DNA of 64,000 bases from Geobacillus stearothermophilus ATCC 12980 (lineage in GTDB: Bacteria > Bacillota > Bacilli > Bacillales > Anoxybacillaceae), in NCBI RefSeq assembly GCF_030369615.1, contig NZ_CP128494.1, positions 1,259,501 through 1,323,500 of the forward strand. Direction: 5' to 3'. The notes under the pieces were generated by a model. That model did not search any database. It was not told the origin of the DNA and saw only the letters and a program-made list of their open reading frames with translations. The position numbers and the translations under genes are program-made. Positions 9,070 through 17,936 of the stretch are shown piece by piece (position 1 is the stretch's first letter; each line of letters starts with the position of its first letter).

Positions 9070-9498
9070 CTAGTACATATTGAGCGCCGTCTTGACCCGC
9101 CTGATCTCCTTTTTGTTTTCGAACAGCTCTTCAACTAAAATGTTTTGGCCGTTGGCGACATCGGTGATCCGTTTGTCCATGTCGGCCACTTGCTGGCTTA
9201 ATTGGTTGAGTTGTTCATTCGTTTGCTGCACTTGTTTGGCGAGCTGGTCGACTTGCTCATGAGTTTGCTGTACTTGGTGATTCAGCTGCTGCACTTGGCT
9301 GTTAAGGTGTTGGACTTGTTGGCCCAGTTGCTGCACTTGTTCGTTTGTTTGTTGCACCTGTTGACCGAGCTGTTGCACTTGCTCGTTTGTTTGTTGCACC
9401 TGTTGGCCCAGTTGCTGCACTTGTCCGTTCGTTTGTTGCAGCTGCTCGGCAAGTTCTTTAATGGCTTGCCAAATCATTTCATTTGTAATATCCCCCAT
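9070..9498 (-). CDS. Coiled-coil protein built from 14-residue repeats
   Basis: 142 residues. After MGDITNEMIWQAIKELAEQL come six or seven copies of a 14-residue unit of the form QQTNEQVQQLGQQV, each two heptads with V/L at a/d positions, then a variable end (VADMDKRITDV, NILVEELFENKKEIRRVKTAL). The DNA shows the matching 42-bp tandem repeat between about 9200 and 9450. A long parallel coiled coil is the direct prediction. ATG 9498 follows AAAGGAG; the longer ORF to 9630 lacks an SD. No enzymatic domain, no membrane segment, function unknown. Confidence 0.72.
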   Translation of the reverse strand: MGDITNEMIWQAIKELAEQLQQTNGQVQQLGQQVQQTNEQVQQLGQQVQQTNEQVQQLGQQVQHLNSQVQQLNHQVQQTHEQVDQLAKQVQQTNEQLNQLSQQVADMDKRITDVANGQNILVEELFENKKEIRRVKTALNMY

Positions 9499-9656
9499 TC
9501 GACAATCTCCTTTCTCGTTCGATTCTCTCTCTATTATACATGACGAAAGATGGGAACGATAGAGAAAAGATGGCGAAATGTTTTTCTTTGCGGCGCGCCC
9601 CCTCGATGTGATATAACAAAAGAATGTCAACAGTACACTATTGGAGGATGGGCACT

Positions 9657-10628
9657 GTGATCCGTGTCAGCCATTTGCATAAATCGTTCCGCGTCCATCG
9701 CCGCGATGCGGGATGGCTTGAGGCGGTGCGTCATTTATGGCGGCGCGACTATCGCGTCATTGAGGCGGTGAAGGACGTTTCGTTTACGATTGAGAAAGGG
9801 GAAATCGTCGGCTTTTTAGGGCCAAACGGGGCAGGGAAAACGACGACGATGAAAATGTTGGCCGGTCTCTTGCATCCGACGTCAGGAGAGATCACGGTCG
9901 GCGGGTTTGTGCCGTTTGAGCAAAAGCCGGAGTTTAAAAAAATGATGAGCTTGGTGATGGGGCAAAAAAGCCAGCTCATTTGGGACATTCCGCCGATGGA
10001 GACGTTTTTGGTCAATAAAGCGATTTATGACATCGACGATCGGTCGTTCCGCCAGACACTCGAGGAATTGACGGAGCTGCTCGACTTGGCGCCGCTTCTT
10101 GACAAGCCGACGCGTAGCTTGTCGCTTGGCCAACGGATGCGCTGCGAGCTGGCGGCCGCGCTGTTGCATCGGCCGCACGTGTTGTTTTTGGATGAGCCGA
10201 CGATCGGGCTGGACGTCCATACGCAGGAAAACGTGCGCCGCTTTATCGTCGACTACAATCGGGAGCACGAGACGACGATTTTGTTGACGTCGCATTACAT
10301 GGGGGATGTCGCGGCGCTTTGCGACCGGGTGATGATCATTAACTACGGGCGATTGATTTACGATGGGGAGCTGTCGGTGCTGACGGAGAAGCTGGCGCCG
10401 TACAAGCGGCTTGAGGTTCGGTTTTCTCGGCTGCCGAATGTCGATTGGAGCGAGTACGGCGAAGTGGTGGAAATCGAAGAAGGAACGATTGTGCTCAGGG
10501 TGGCGCGCGAGACGGCGGCGGAGACAGCAGCGCGGTTATTGGAACGGTTTGATGTCCGCGACATCAACATCGAAGACCCGCCGCTTGAGGAAGTGATTGC
10601 GCGCGCGTTTTGGGAGGAACACGTATGA
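9657..10628 (+). CDS. ABC-2 type exporter, ATP-binding protein
   Basis: 323 residues. Walker A GPNGAGKTTT, Q-loop near MGQKSQLIWD, signature LSLGQRMRCELA, Walker B VLFLDEPTIGLD and switch LLTSHYMGD are intact, followed by a C-terminal extension of about 80 residues. GTG 9657 is preferred because GGAGG is 9 bases upstream, while the ATG at 9648 overlaps this SD. The next gene starts inside its stop codon (ATGA overlap). With the two permeases it should form an exporter of unknown substrate. Confidence 0.9.
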   Translation: MIRVSHLHKSFRVHRRDAGWLEAVRHLWRRDYRVIEAVKDVSFTIEKGEIVGFLGPNGAGKTTTMKMLAGLLHPTSGEITVGGFVPFEQKPEFKKMMSLVMGQKSQLIWDIPPMETFLVNKAIYDIDDRSFRQTLEELTELLDLAPLLDKPTRSLSLGQRMRCELAAALLHRPHVLFLDEPTIGLDVHTQENVRRFIVDYNREHETTILLTSHYMGDVAALCDRVMIINYGRLIYDGELSVLTEKLAPYKRLEVRFSRLPNVDWSEYGEVVEIEEGTIVLRVARETAAETAARLLERFDVRDINIEDPPLEEVIARAFWEEHV

Positions 10629-11398
10629 TTCGCAAATATATCGCCCTATTGCGGATGAAATACATCGAAATGCTTGCGTATCGGCTTGCGACGTTCGTCT
10701 GGATGACGGGCGCCATCACGCAGCCGCTCATTACGATGTTTGTCTGGATGAACATTCATCCGGAAGAGAGCGAGTCGTTTCTGTTCTATTTTATGGCGGT
10801 CATTTTTGTCGAGCGGATGACGAGCGCGTGGGATGTATGGGAGCTCGACCGTGAAATTCGCGAAGGGACGTTTTCGAATTTGCTGCTTAGGCCGGTTCAT
10901 CCGATCCATTGGGCGATTGCGGAAAACATCGTTTACAAATGGCTGTTTGCCGTCATTTTAGCGCCGGTTTGGCTGGTGGGGGCGGTGTTTTGGCCGCCGC
11001 TTCGCCCGCATATGACGGCAGGGCAAGCGGTGCTGTTTTTGGCGGCGGTCGTATTGGGTGCGGCGCTTCGGTTTTTGTTGAGCTACTCGTGCGGGCTGCT
11101 CGCGTTTTGGGTCACAAAGGTGGCGGCGGTGTACGGGGTGATCGACGTCATTTCGTTGTTTTTGTCAGGACGGATCGCGCCGCTGGAAATGCTGCCGCCG
11201 GCGCTTCGCGAATGGAGCGAATGGCTGCCGTTCCGCTATATGATCAGTTTTCCGATTGAAATCGCCACCGGGGCGGCGGATGGAGGAGAGTTGGCGCGCG
11301 GCTTTGCGGTGGCGGTCGGGTGGATGGCCGTGTTTGTCGCGGGGGTGCAGTGGCTTTGGAAAGCAGGAATGCGAAAAAACCAGGCGGTAGGTGGGTGA
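10625..11398 (+). CDS. ABC-2 family permease, first of a pair (DUF990-like)
   Basis: 257 residues with about six membrane helices. It has the features of DUF990-type permeases: MKYIEMLAYRLATFVW near the N-terminus, the EIREGTFSNLLLRPVHP amphipathic loop and SGRIAPLEMLP. Its ATG overlaps the ATPase stop and its own TGA lies two bases before the next ATG, so the three genes form one operon. It probably pairs with the next gene as a heterodimeric membrane part. Substrate not deducible. Confidence 0.85.
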   Translation: MIRKYIALLRMKYIEMLAYRLATFVWMTGAITQPLITMFVWMNIHPEESESFLFYFMAVIFVERMTSAWDVWELDREIREGTFSNLLLRPVHPIHWAIAENIVYKWLFAVILAPVWLVGAVFWPPLRPHMTAGQAVLFLAAVVLGAALRFLLSYSCGLLAFWVTKVAAVYGVIDVISLFLSGRIAPLEMLPPALREWSEWLPFRYMISFPIEIATGAADGGELARGFAVAVGWMAVFVAGVQWLWKAGMRKNQAVGG

Positions 11399-11400
11399 AT

Positions 11401-12189
11401 ATGCGGCGGTATGGGCGGGTGTTCCGCGAGTTTTTCCGTGCTTGTTTGGTTGAGGAATTGGAATATCGAAGCGAATTTTTCGGCAATTTCATCGCCAGCT
11501 TTTTTGGTCTCGGCATCGCCCTGCTTACGATCCATATCTTTTTTTATCAGACGGACCGGTTAGGCGGCTGGACGTATGGGGAAGTGCTTGTGCTGCTCGG
11601 CGTTTTTAATACGCTGCGCGGATGGATCGATTTCGCGCTTCGGCCGAACATGCCGCGTTTGCTTGAGCATGTCCGGCGCGGCACGCTCGATTATATTTTG
11701 ACGAAACCGGTCGACAGCATGTTTTACGTCAGCTTCCGCCACCTTGTCTTTTGGCGGTTGATCGATGTGGCGCTTGGCTTTGGCGTCATCGGCTACGGCT
11801 TGTATGTCGAACGCTACGTGCCGTCGGCGGCGGACGTCTTGATGTTTTTCGTCGTGATGACCGCGTCACTCTTGCTTATTTATTCGTTATGGATGATCCT
11901 CATGACGACGTCGTTTTGGGTGGTGCGCATTGATGATTTGTCGTTTATTTTCGATTCGTTTTTTGATACGGCCCGCTTCCCGGGCAGCATGTACCGCGGC
12001 GCGGTGCGCTTCGTGATTACGTACGTTCTGCCGGCGGTGTTGATCACCAATACGCCGGCTTTGGCGCTGCTTGGGAAATGGAGCATGGCTGCGGTGCTGG
12101 CGGCTTTGGCTGTGGCTATGCTCTTTTTATGGGCTTCCCGCCGCTTTTGGCGGTTTGCCTTGCGCTTTTACACCGGGGCGGGCGGGTGA
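11401..12189 (+). CDS. ABC-2 family permease, second of a pair (DUF990-like)
   Basis: 262 residues with about six membrane helices and the partner signature EYRSEFFGNFIASFF, RPNMPRLLEHVRRGTLDYILTKPVD and FDTARFPGSMY. The VRRGTLDYILTKPVD loop is equivalent to the coupling loop of the first permease. Start at ATG 11401, 2 bases after the previous stop. A short hairpin with a T run follows the stop, ending the operon. Specificity unknown. Confidence 0.85.
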   Translation: MRRYGRVFREFFRACLVEELEYRSEFFGNFIASFFGLGIALLTIHIFFYQTDRLGGWTYGEVLVLLGVFNTLRGWIDFALRPNMPRLLEHVRRGTLDYILTKPVDSMFYVSFRHLVFWRLIDVALGFGVIGYGLYVERYVPSAADVLMFFVVMTASLLLIYSLWMILMTTSFWVVRIDDLSFIFDSFFDTARFPGSMYRGAVRFVITYVLPAVLITNTPALALLGKWSMAAVLAALAVAMLFLWASRRFWRFALRFYTGAGG

Positions 12190-12196
12190 GGAAACG

Positions 12197-12220
12197 GCTC
12201 CCTAGACGGGGGCTTTTTTT
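12197..12220 (+). terminator. Terminator of the ABC-2 operon
   Basis: GCTCCC pairs with GGGGGC (one G-T pair) and is followed by seven T, 8 bases after the permease stop. The 12221-12500 stretch behind it holds no gene I recognise. Confidence 0.7.
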
Positions 12221-12501
12221 CTTTAGTCATGGCTATTTGGCCAAGATATCGACGGTGATCGGCAGTATATCGACGAGCATCATGCTGCTCGATTCGCTTC
12301 TTTCCGCCGTGAATGATGGGGAAGCGTTCCAGTGTTTATGACTCGAGCGTTCGGTTGATTGTTTCTTTCCTTGCATTGGCTCGGGATGCTCTCCTTTCGC
12401 CGGCGACTCCCAGATCCATTTTTTCCATATTGATGGTTGGATGGCGGAGAGAATGGACACGGAGAAGGGGGAGGATGACTGTTTCTTTGCTTTCATATTC
12501 G

Positions 12502-12524
12502 TTGACTTTTACGTCAACGTCAAT
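12502..12524 (+). promoter_or_regulatory. Palindromic operator/promoter before the MerR gene
   Basis: TTGAC and GTCAA are separated by six bases (12502-12517) and GTCAA is repeated at once (12519-12523). TTGACT can serve as a -35 and the following AT-rich stretch as a -10. MerR-family regulators bind such dyads inside their promoters; LiuR-type regulators of acyl-CoA catabolism recognise ACGT-containing palindromes. Assignment to the adjacent regulator is inference. Confidence 0.45.
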
Positions 12525-12566
12525 TAAAATAAAATTCATAATATTACTTCTATAAAAGGGATGGCC

Positions 12567-12956
12567 ATGCACTATTTCACCATTTCCGATTTGGCGCACG
12601 AGTTTGATGTGAGCACCCGGACGATCCGCTATTATGAAGAACGCGGATTGCTCTCCCCAATCCGGACCGAGTCAGGGCAGCGGCTGTATACGAAAAAGGA
12701 GCGGGCAAAGCTCAAGCTCATTTTGCGCGGCAAACGGTTCGGCTTTTCGCTTGACGAGATTCATGAGATGATTTCGCTGTTTGATGAGGACCGAACGGGG
12801 AAGAAACAGCTGGAAAAAACGGTCGAATACGGGCGGCGGAAATTGAAGGAGGTGAACGAGCGGATTGAGGATTTGCTGCAGCTGAAGGCGGAGATGGAAG
12901 CGCTGCTTTCCGATTTTGAACAGCGATTGCGGCAATGGGAGGGATCGGATGGTTGA
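12567..12956 (+). CDS. MerR-family transcriptional regulator, probably of fatty-acid catabolism
   Basis: 129 residues. The winged helix-turn-helix (TISDLAHEFDVSTRTIRYYEERGLL) is followed by RLYTKKERAKLKLILRGKRFGFSLDEI and a long helix for dimerisation; no Cys metal-binding motif is seen. ATG 12567 is favoured over 12561, which touches the SD AAAAGGG. Its last codons overlap the start of an acyl-CoA ligase remnant, and MerR regulators of this group are often the first gene of acyl-CoA degradation operons. The regulon next to it is gone, but the gene is intact. Confidence 0.8.
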   Translation: MHYFTISDLAHEFDVSTRTIRYYEERGLLSPIRTESGQRLYTKKERAKLKLILRGKRFGFSLDEIHEMISLFDEDRTGKKQLEKTVEYGRRKLKEVNERIEDLLQLKAEMEALLSDFEQRLRQWEGSDG

Positions 12957-13063
12957 ACATTTCAGAGCTGCTTGCCCGCAATGCGAGGAAATTTCCCGAC
13001 AAGACGGCGATTATCGATGGGGAAACGGAGCTTTTCTACGCCGAAGTCAACCGAACGGTCAAC
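12953..13063 (+). pseudogene. Acyl-CoA ligase (AMP-forming), N-terminal stub
   Basis: TTG 12953, behind GGGAGGG and overlapping the MerR stop, starts NISELLARNARKFPDKTAII, then DGETELFYAEVNRTVN. This is the usual N-terminus of long-chain acyl-CoA synthetases. Homology ends after about 37 residues, where sequence leading to the nnr start begins. The remaining 480 or so residues are deleted. The frame happens to stay open into nnr, so a fused longer product is formally possible, but the nnr SD argues against it. Confidence 0.75.
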
Positions 13064-13102
13064 CTATATGTATGGGAAGAACAATCGAAAGGGGCAACGT
13101 AT

Positions 13103-14623
13103 ATGATTCCGATCGTAACGGCTGAGGAAATGTACGCCATTGACCGGGAAGTGGCAGAACGGATCGGCATCAGCGCTGACTCGTTGATGGAAAACGCCGG
13201 ACAGGCGCTGTTTTGGGCGCTGAAGAAGCGGATTCCGCCCGCTGCCAAGGTGGCGGTGCTCGCGGGCACGGGCAACAACGGCGGCGATGGGTTCGTCATC
13301 GCGCGCATGTTGAAAAGTTATGGCTATGAAACCGATGTCTGGCTCGTTCCGCCAAAGGAAAAGGTGAAAGGGGCGGCGCGCACGGCGCTTGAGGTGTACG
13401 AGCGGTCCGGTTATGCATGGATCGCTTATGAAGGAAAAGAGCGGGAGTTGGCGGCGCTCTTGCCGCATTATGACATCATCATTGACGCCTTGCTTGGCAT
13501 CGGCGTCAAAGGGGACGTACGTCCGCCATATAAGGAAATCATCGAGCAAGTGAACCGTTCGCCGGCGGTCGTTTATGCGATTGACGTGCCGAGCGGGGTG
13601 CCGGCGGACGGTGGGGAAGCCGGCATGGCGGTCCGCGCTGATGCGACACTGACGGTGCAATGCCCGAAACTTGGGGCGTACACGTTCCCGGCGGCCGATT
13701 ATTACGGAGAGCTCACCGTCGTGGATATCGGCATTCCGCCGGCGGCGGTGCAGGCGAAGGCGGCTGCTCGGTTTTTGTGGGAAAAGAGCGATGTGGTGCG
13801 GACGATGCCGAAGCGAACACGGTCATCGCATAAAGGAACGTACGGCAAGCTGCTCATTGTCGGCGGGTCCAAGGCGATGGCCGGCGCGGTGACACTCGCC
13901 GCGAAGGCGGCGCTTCGCAGCGGGGCGGGGCTGGTGACGATCGCCGTTCCGGAAGCGATGTATGAGGCGGTCGCCAACCGCGTGCCGGAGGCGATGTGTC
14001 GATTATGGCCGGCCGAGGGCGGCGCGTTTGCCGGCGCGGCCGATTGGGACGGGCTTGAGATCGATGCGATCGCGGTCGGCCCAGGGATGGGCCGGACGGA
14101 AGGGGTTCGCCGCTTGGTCAATGAGCTTGTGCGCCAGCCGGTGCCGCTTGTCATCGACGCCGATGCCTTGTTTTTTTGGGGCGACTACGCCGAGCTGGTG
14201 CGCGAACGGAGCGCGCCGACGGTGATCACGCCGCATCCGGGGGAAATGGCGCGCCTCCTTCGCCGCCCGGTCAGCGAGGTGGAACGCGACCGGTTTGGCG
14301 CGTCGAAGCGGCTGGCGATGGAATATGGCGTCTATGTCGTGTTGAAAGGGCCGTATACGATTGTGACGGCGCCAGACGGGGCGCAATATGTAAACGCGAC
14401 CGGCAATCCGGCCTTGGCGAAAGGCGGGAGCGGCGACGTGTTGACGGGCATCGTGGCGGCGTTTTTGCTGCAGCACGAGGCGGTGCAGCCGGCGGTGAGC
14501 AATGCAGTGTTCGTGCATGGAAAGGCTGCTGATTGGCTTGTTCAACACGGTCATTCGTCCTGGGATGTATTGGCGTCGGACGTTGTGGATGCCTTGCCGG
14601 CTGTGCTCACTTCGCTGACGTGA
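13103..14623 (+). CDS. nnr: Bifunctional NAD(P)H-hydrate epimerase/dehydratase
   Basis: 506 residues. The N-terminal epimerase (YjeF_N, about 1-215) has LAGTGNNGGDG and IDALLGIGV. The C-terminal ADP/ATP-dependent dehydratase (about 225-500) has HKGTYGKLLIVGGS, AIAVGPGMG, VITPHPGEMARLL, and NATGNPALAKGGSGDVLTG with the catalytic Asp. It repairs damaged NAD(P)H hydrates in the cytoplasm. ATG 13103 has GAAAGGGG about 8 bases before it. It sits directly behind the acyl-CoA ligase stub, so its original promoter may have been lost and it may now depend on MerR-operon transcription. Confidence 0.93.
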   Translation: MIPIVTAEEMYAIDREVAERIGISADSLMENAGQALFWALKKRIPPAAKVAVLAGTGNNGGDGFVIARMLKSYGYETDVWLVPPKEKVKGAARTALEVYERSGYAWIAYEGKERELAALLPHYDIIIDALLGIGVKGDVRPPYKEIIEQVNRSPAVVYAIDVPSGVPADGGEAGMAVRADATLTVQCPKLGAYTFPAADYYGELTVVDIGIPPAAVQAKAAARFLWEKSDVVRTMPKRTRSSHKGTYGKLLIVGGSKAMAGAVTLAAKAALRSGAGLVTIAVPEAMYEAVANRVPEAMCRLWPAEGGAFAGAADWDGLEIDAIAVGPGMGRTEGVRRLVNELVRQPVPLVIDADALFFWGDYAELVRERSAPTVITPHPGEMARLLRRPVSEVERDRFGASKRLAMEYGVYVVLKGPYTIVTAPDGAQYVNATGNPALAKGGSGDVLTGIVAAFLLQHEAVQPAVSNAVFVHGKAADWLVQHGHSSWDVLASDVVDALPAVLTSLT

Positions 14624-14658
14624 TCAACCGGCCCATTGAAAGGGACAATGGGGGATGA

Positions 14659-14790
14659 ACACGATTCCTGCCGGTTTGCGATGACCGGCTGGCGTATGGG
14701 CTGTATGAAATAGCCCCTTACACCGCCGGCATTTGCGAATTCTCGATCCCATTTTCAACGCTGAAGCCGTATTTGCGCCTGCGGCTGTAA
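14659..14790 (+). pseudogene. DUF3298-domain protein (RsiV-like), C-terminal remnant
   Basis: The frame ending in TAA 14788-14790 reads FLPVCDDRLAYGLYEIAPYT and then AGICEFSIPFSTLKPYL. YEIAPYxAG and the IPFS..L ending are the hallmark of DUF3298 domains, as in the anti-sigma factor RsiV and peptidoglycan deacetylase-associated proteins. A stop just upstream closes the frame, so only about 43 residues survive. Confidence 0.65.
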
Positions 14791-14967
14791 TGGTTGGTTT
14801 ATCAGCCGACATTCAGCTTCCGCTGATCGCTGGGCTGCGACCTTTACGCGTTTGAAGCGAGAGTCTTCTTTCGAAACGATGATCAACGTTGCGGAAAGGC
14901 GGAAGCTCCATTTTTGTACAAATAGGGATATCGTGAATGTAGAAATAAAAGAAGGGAGATGGGAATC

Positions 14968-15402
14968 GTGCCGCGATTCGTTTGGCTTGAAACGGAGGAA
15001 GAAGTGAGAAGCGCCTTTCCGGTGATGCGTGAGCTGCGCACCCATTTGGATGAGGAAACCTACACGGCGCTCGTGCGAGAAGCGCAAGAACAAGAAGGGT
15101 ATCAGCTTGTGGCGTTATATGATCAGGACAAAATGGTTGCGGTTGTCGGATTCATGCCGATGATCACGCTCTATAACGGCCGCTTTATTTGGGTGTGCGA
15201 TTTGGTTACCGCTTCGAGCGAACGTTCGAAAGGATATGGAAAGGTGTTGTTGTCCTATGTGCACGAGTGGGCGAGGGAGCACGGCTACGGGATTGTTTCG
15301 CTGTCGTCCGGCCTGCAACGGATAGACGCCCATCGCTTTTATGAGGAAAAAATGGAATATGCAAAAGTCAGTTATGTGTTTTCAAAACGCTTATCGAGTT
15401 GA
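14968..15402 (+). CDS. GNAT family N-acetyltransferase
   Basis: 144 residues with the GNAT fold: a central strand (MVAVVGFMPM), VCDLVTASSERSKGYGKVLLSYV as acetyl-CoA-binding motif A (RSKGYG) and a final RFYEEKMEY motif. GTG 14968 lies 9 bases after AAGGGAG; the ATG at 14959 directly touches this SD and is less likely. Single gene ending in a terminator. Substrate unknown. Confidence 0.85.
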   Translation: MPRFVWLETEEEVRSAFPVMRELRTHLDEETYTALVREAQEQEGYQLVALYDQDKMVAVVGFMPMITLYNGRFIWVCDLVTASSERSKGYGKVLLSYVHEWAREHGYGIVSLSSGLQRIDAHRFYEEKMEYAKVSYVFSKRLSS

Positions 15403-15410
15403 ATCCAACG

Positions 15411-15434
15411 GCGTCTGTTCAGCAGACGCTTTTC
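15411..15434 (+). terminator. Rho-independent terminator
   Basis: GCGTCTG and CAGACGC form a 7-bp stem with a five-base loop, followed by TTTTCATTTT. Confidence 0.75.
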
Positions 15435-15533
15435 ATTTTGGGGGTGGAAAATTGTCCTACTTTTCATTATAATAAGAATATATAGTCCGTATTTTGGAAT
15501 TAATATTCTGATATTCGGAATTGAGGGGCAATG

Positions 15534-16289
15534 ATGAACAAAACGGTGTTAAAAACAAAAGAACTGCTTGATTTGTTTCTCGACTGCGAACGGTTGACTT
15601 TGCCAGAGATGGTCGAACGGCTTCAGATGCCGAAAACATCGGTATACCGGATGGCGCAGTCGCTTGTCGCGCTTGGCTTTTTGCAAAAGCGGGGCGATCA
15701 CTATGAACTCGGTTTGGCATTGTTGACGTTTGGGTCGCTCGTTGCCGAGCGGCTCGATATTCGTCGGGTGGCGCTGCCGGTGATGGAGCGGCTGAAAGAA
15801 GCGACGAACGAAGCGGTGAATCTTGTCATCCGCGACGGTGATGAGGCGCTCTATATTGAAAAAGTCGAGACGTCCGAGCCGGTGCGCGTCTATACGAAAG
15901 TCGGCCGGCGCGCGCCGCTGTACGCCGGCGCGTGCCCGCGCGCTTTGCTGGTCTTTATGGACGAAAAAGAGCAAGCACGCTATTTGGAACGAACAAAACT
16001 TGTCAAAATCGCCAAAAATACCGTAACGGACAAGCAGGCGTTGCGTCGGCAGTTGGAAGAAGATCGGAAACGGGGCTATACGGTCAGCTATTCTGAGCTG
16101 GAAAACTATTCGGCGGCTGTGGCTGTACCGATTTTTAACCATGAAGGCGCGGCCATCGCCGGGCTGAGTGTCGCCGGCCCGGAACAGCGTTTTTTGCCGG
16201 ATGATGTGGCGCGCATCGTTCCGTTGCTTCGGCAGGCGGCGATGGAGATTTCACGTGAACTTGGCTTTCAAGGAAAGGGATGGAAATGA
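15534..16289 (+). CDS. IclR-family regulator of the 5-oxoprolinase operon (KipR-like)
   Basis: 251 residues. An N-terminal winged helix (LTLPEMVERLQMPKTSVYRMAQSLVALGFL) is followed by an IclR effector domain (LYAGACPRALLVFM, RGYTVSYSELENYSAAVAVPIF). ATG 15534 is better spaced from GAGGGG than 15531. Its stop overlaps the pxpB start (ATGA), which suggests cotranscription and autoregulation, as for kipR next to kipI/kipA in B. subtilis. Just upstream (15500-15520) is a repeated ATATTC that could be the operator. Effector not known. Confidence 0.88.
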   Translation: MNKTVLKTKELLDLFLDCERLTLPEMVERLQMPKTSVYRMAQSLVALGFLQKRGDHYELGLALLTFGSLVAERLDIRRVALPVMERLKEATNEAVNLVIRDGDEALYIEKVETSEPVRVYTKVGRRAPLYAGACPRALLVFMDEKEQARYLERTKLVKIAKNTVTDKQALRRQLEEDRKRGYTVSYSELENYSAAVAVPIFNHEGAAIAGLSVAGPEQRFLPDDVARIVPLLRQAAMEISRELGFQGKGWK

Positions 16290-16972
16290 ACTATACGCTG
16301 TTTCCGTTATGTGAATATGCAGTGACCGTCCGGTTTGCCGATTATATCGATGAGACCGTAAATGATATCGTTCATGAGACAGCGGTTCGCCTAAAGAGAA
16401 AACGAAAAGAAGGGGTCAACGAAATTGTGCCGGCGTTTTCATCGCTTACCGTGTATTACGACCCGCTGGCGATTGGTTATGCGGACGTATGCCGGTGGCT
16501 GCGCGAAAAGGTCGAGTCGTCTGGACAGACGGACCGGCCTTTGGCGCGAACGGTTGTTATTCCTGTCTGCTATGGCGGTGAATTTGGGCCGGACTTACCA
16601 GAGGTCGCCCGCTTTCACGGGATATCGGAAGATGAGGTGGTTACGCTTCATTCGGCCGGCCGCTACCGTGTCTATATGATCGGGTTTTCGCCCGGGTTTG
16701 CGTATTTGGGGGGCTTGTCGCCGCGTTTGTCCACACCGAGGCGGGCGGTGCCGCGCACAAAAGTGCCCGCCGGTTCGGTCGGCATCGCCGGCGGGCAGAC
16801 GGGCGTCTATCCGCTGGCGACGCCGGGCGGCTGGCAGCTGATCGGCCGGACGCCGCTCCGCGTATTTGACCCGCACCGGAAGGAGCCGAGCTTGCTTTCC
16901 GCCGGTGACATTGTTGAATTTCGGCCGATTGGCGCCGATGAATTTGCACGTTGGAGAGATGAACATGATTGA
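16286..16972 (+). CDS. pxpB: 5-oxoprolinase subunit B
   Basis: 228 residues of the KipI/PxpB family. It shows EYAVTVRFADYID, IPVCYGGEFGPDL, and the signature YMIGFSPGFAYLGGL followed by RTKVPAGSVGIAGGQTGVYP. With PxpC and PxpA it forms the ATP-dependent enzyme that opens 5-oxo-L-proline to glutamate; the B. subtilis homologue is also known as the KinA inhibitor KipI. ATG 16286 overlaps the IclR stop; it overlaps pxpC by 8 bp. Confidence 0.93.
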   Translation: MNYTLFPLCEYAVTVRFADYIDETVNDIVHETAVRLKRKRKEGVNEIVPAFSSLTVYYDPLAIGYADVCRWLREKVESSGQTDRPLARTVVIPVCYGGEFGPDLPEVARFHGISEDEVVTLHSAGRYRVYMIGFSPGFAYLGGLSPRLSTPRRAVPRTKVPAGSVGIAGGQTGVYPLATPGGWQLIGRTPLRVFDPHRKEPSLLSAGDIVEFRPIGADEFARWRDEHD

Positions 16973-17936
16973 AGTCATGGAGGGCGGATTTTTTACGACC
17001 GTTCAAGACAGCGGGCGTTTCGGCTACCGGCATGCCGGGGTGCCGGTGGGCGGGGCGATGGACGCGTGGGCGTATCGCCTTGCCAATGCGCTTGTCGGCA
17101 ACCATGGCGATGAGGCGGTGCTCGAGGCGACGATGTCCGGGCCGACGATTCGGTTTCACGCCGAAACGGTGATCGCCATATGCGGCGGCGAGTTCTCATG
17201 CGCGCTGAACGGGCAGCCGTTGGTGCTTTGGAAGCCGGCGGCCGTCAAGCCGGGCGATGTGTTGGAAATCGGGGCATGCCGAGTGGGATGGAGAGCGTAT
17301 ATGGCCGTAGCAGGCGGCATTGATGTTTCGCCTGTGATGGGCAGCCGTTCAACGTACGTCCCGGCGCAGCTTGGCGGTGTATCGGGCCGGCCGTTGCGGC
17401 GCGGGGATGTGTTGAAGATTGGGCCGGCCGCTCTCATTTTCCCTTCAAAGCCGCTGCGTTGGGGGCTCTCCCGGTTGGCCAGCCGCTATATCGGCGGAAA
17501 AACGAAAACGGTGCGCGCTGTCCCTGGTCCGGAATATGACGAGTTTACGCCGGACAGCCGCACTCAGTTGTTTGCCGCCTTCTATGAGGTGACGCCCCAA
17601 TCCGACCGGATCGGCTGCCGGCTCGCAGGCCCGGCGCTAGTCCGCGCCCGCGAGAAGGAGATGGTGTCGGATACCGTCGTCTTCGGCACTGTGCAAGTGC
17701 CATCGTCCGGCCAACCGATCGTGTTGATGGCCGACAGCCAGACAACGGGCGGCTACCCGCGCATCGCCCAAGTGGCAGCGGTCGATTTGCCTTTGTTGGC
17801 GCAGGCGCGTCCCGGCGACCGTATCCAGTTTCGACCGATCGCGCTTGAGGAAGCGGTGCAGCTTTATATCGAACAACAGCAACGGCTGGATCGGTGGATT
17901 GCCGCCATTCGCCGTCAATGGGAGGGAGAACGGTGA
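16965..17936 (+). CDS. pxpC: 5-oxoprolinase subunit C
   Basis: 323 residues, biotin-dependent-carboxyltransferase-like (KipA/PxpC) domain: [24 protein letters not shown] at the start, [27 protein letters not shown] and [16 protein letters not shown] 16965 has TTGGAGAG 7 bases before it. Overlaps pxpB and pxpA by a few bases, so the subunits are probably made in coupled translation. Works with PxpA and PxpB on 5-oxoproline, a damage product of glutamine and glutamate that should form readily at high temperature. Confidence 0.93.
   Translation: MIEVMEGGFFTTVQDSGRFGYRHAGVPVGGAMDAWAYRLANALVGNHGDEAVLEATMSGPTIRFHAETVIAICGGEFSCALNGQPLVLWKPAAVKPGDVLEIGACRVGWRAYMAVAGGIDVSPVMGSRSTYVPAQLGGVSGRPLRRGDVLKIGPAALIFPSKPLRWGLSRLASRYIGGKTKTVRAVPGPEYDEFTPDSRTQLFAAFYEVTPQSDRIGCRLAGPALVRAREKEMVSDTVVFGTVQVPSSGQPIVLMADSQTTGGYPRIAQVAAVDLPLLAQARPGDRIQFRPIALEEAVQLYIEQQQRLDRWIAAIRRQWEGER

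Noticed and set aside
9202..9543. Plus-strand ORF rich in Leu and His opposite the coiled-coil gene
   Set aside because: It is the antisense reading of the CAG/GTT-rich repeat and has no SD.
12221..12500. Minus-strand ORF 12233-12496 as a transposase fragment
   Set aside because: No transposase motif (DDE, HUH) and no flanking repeats could be seen.
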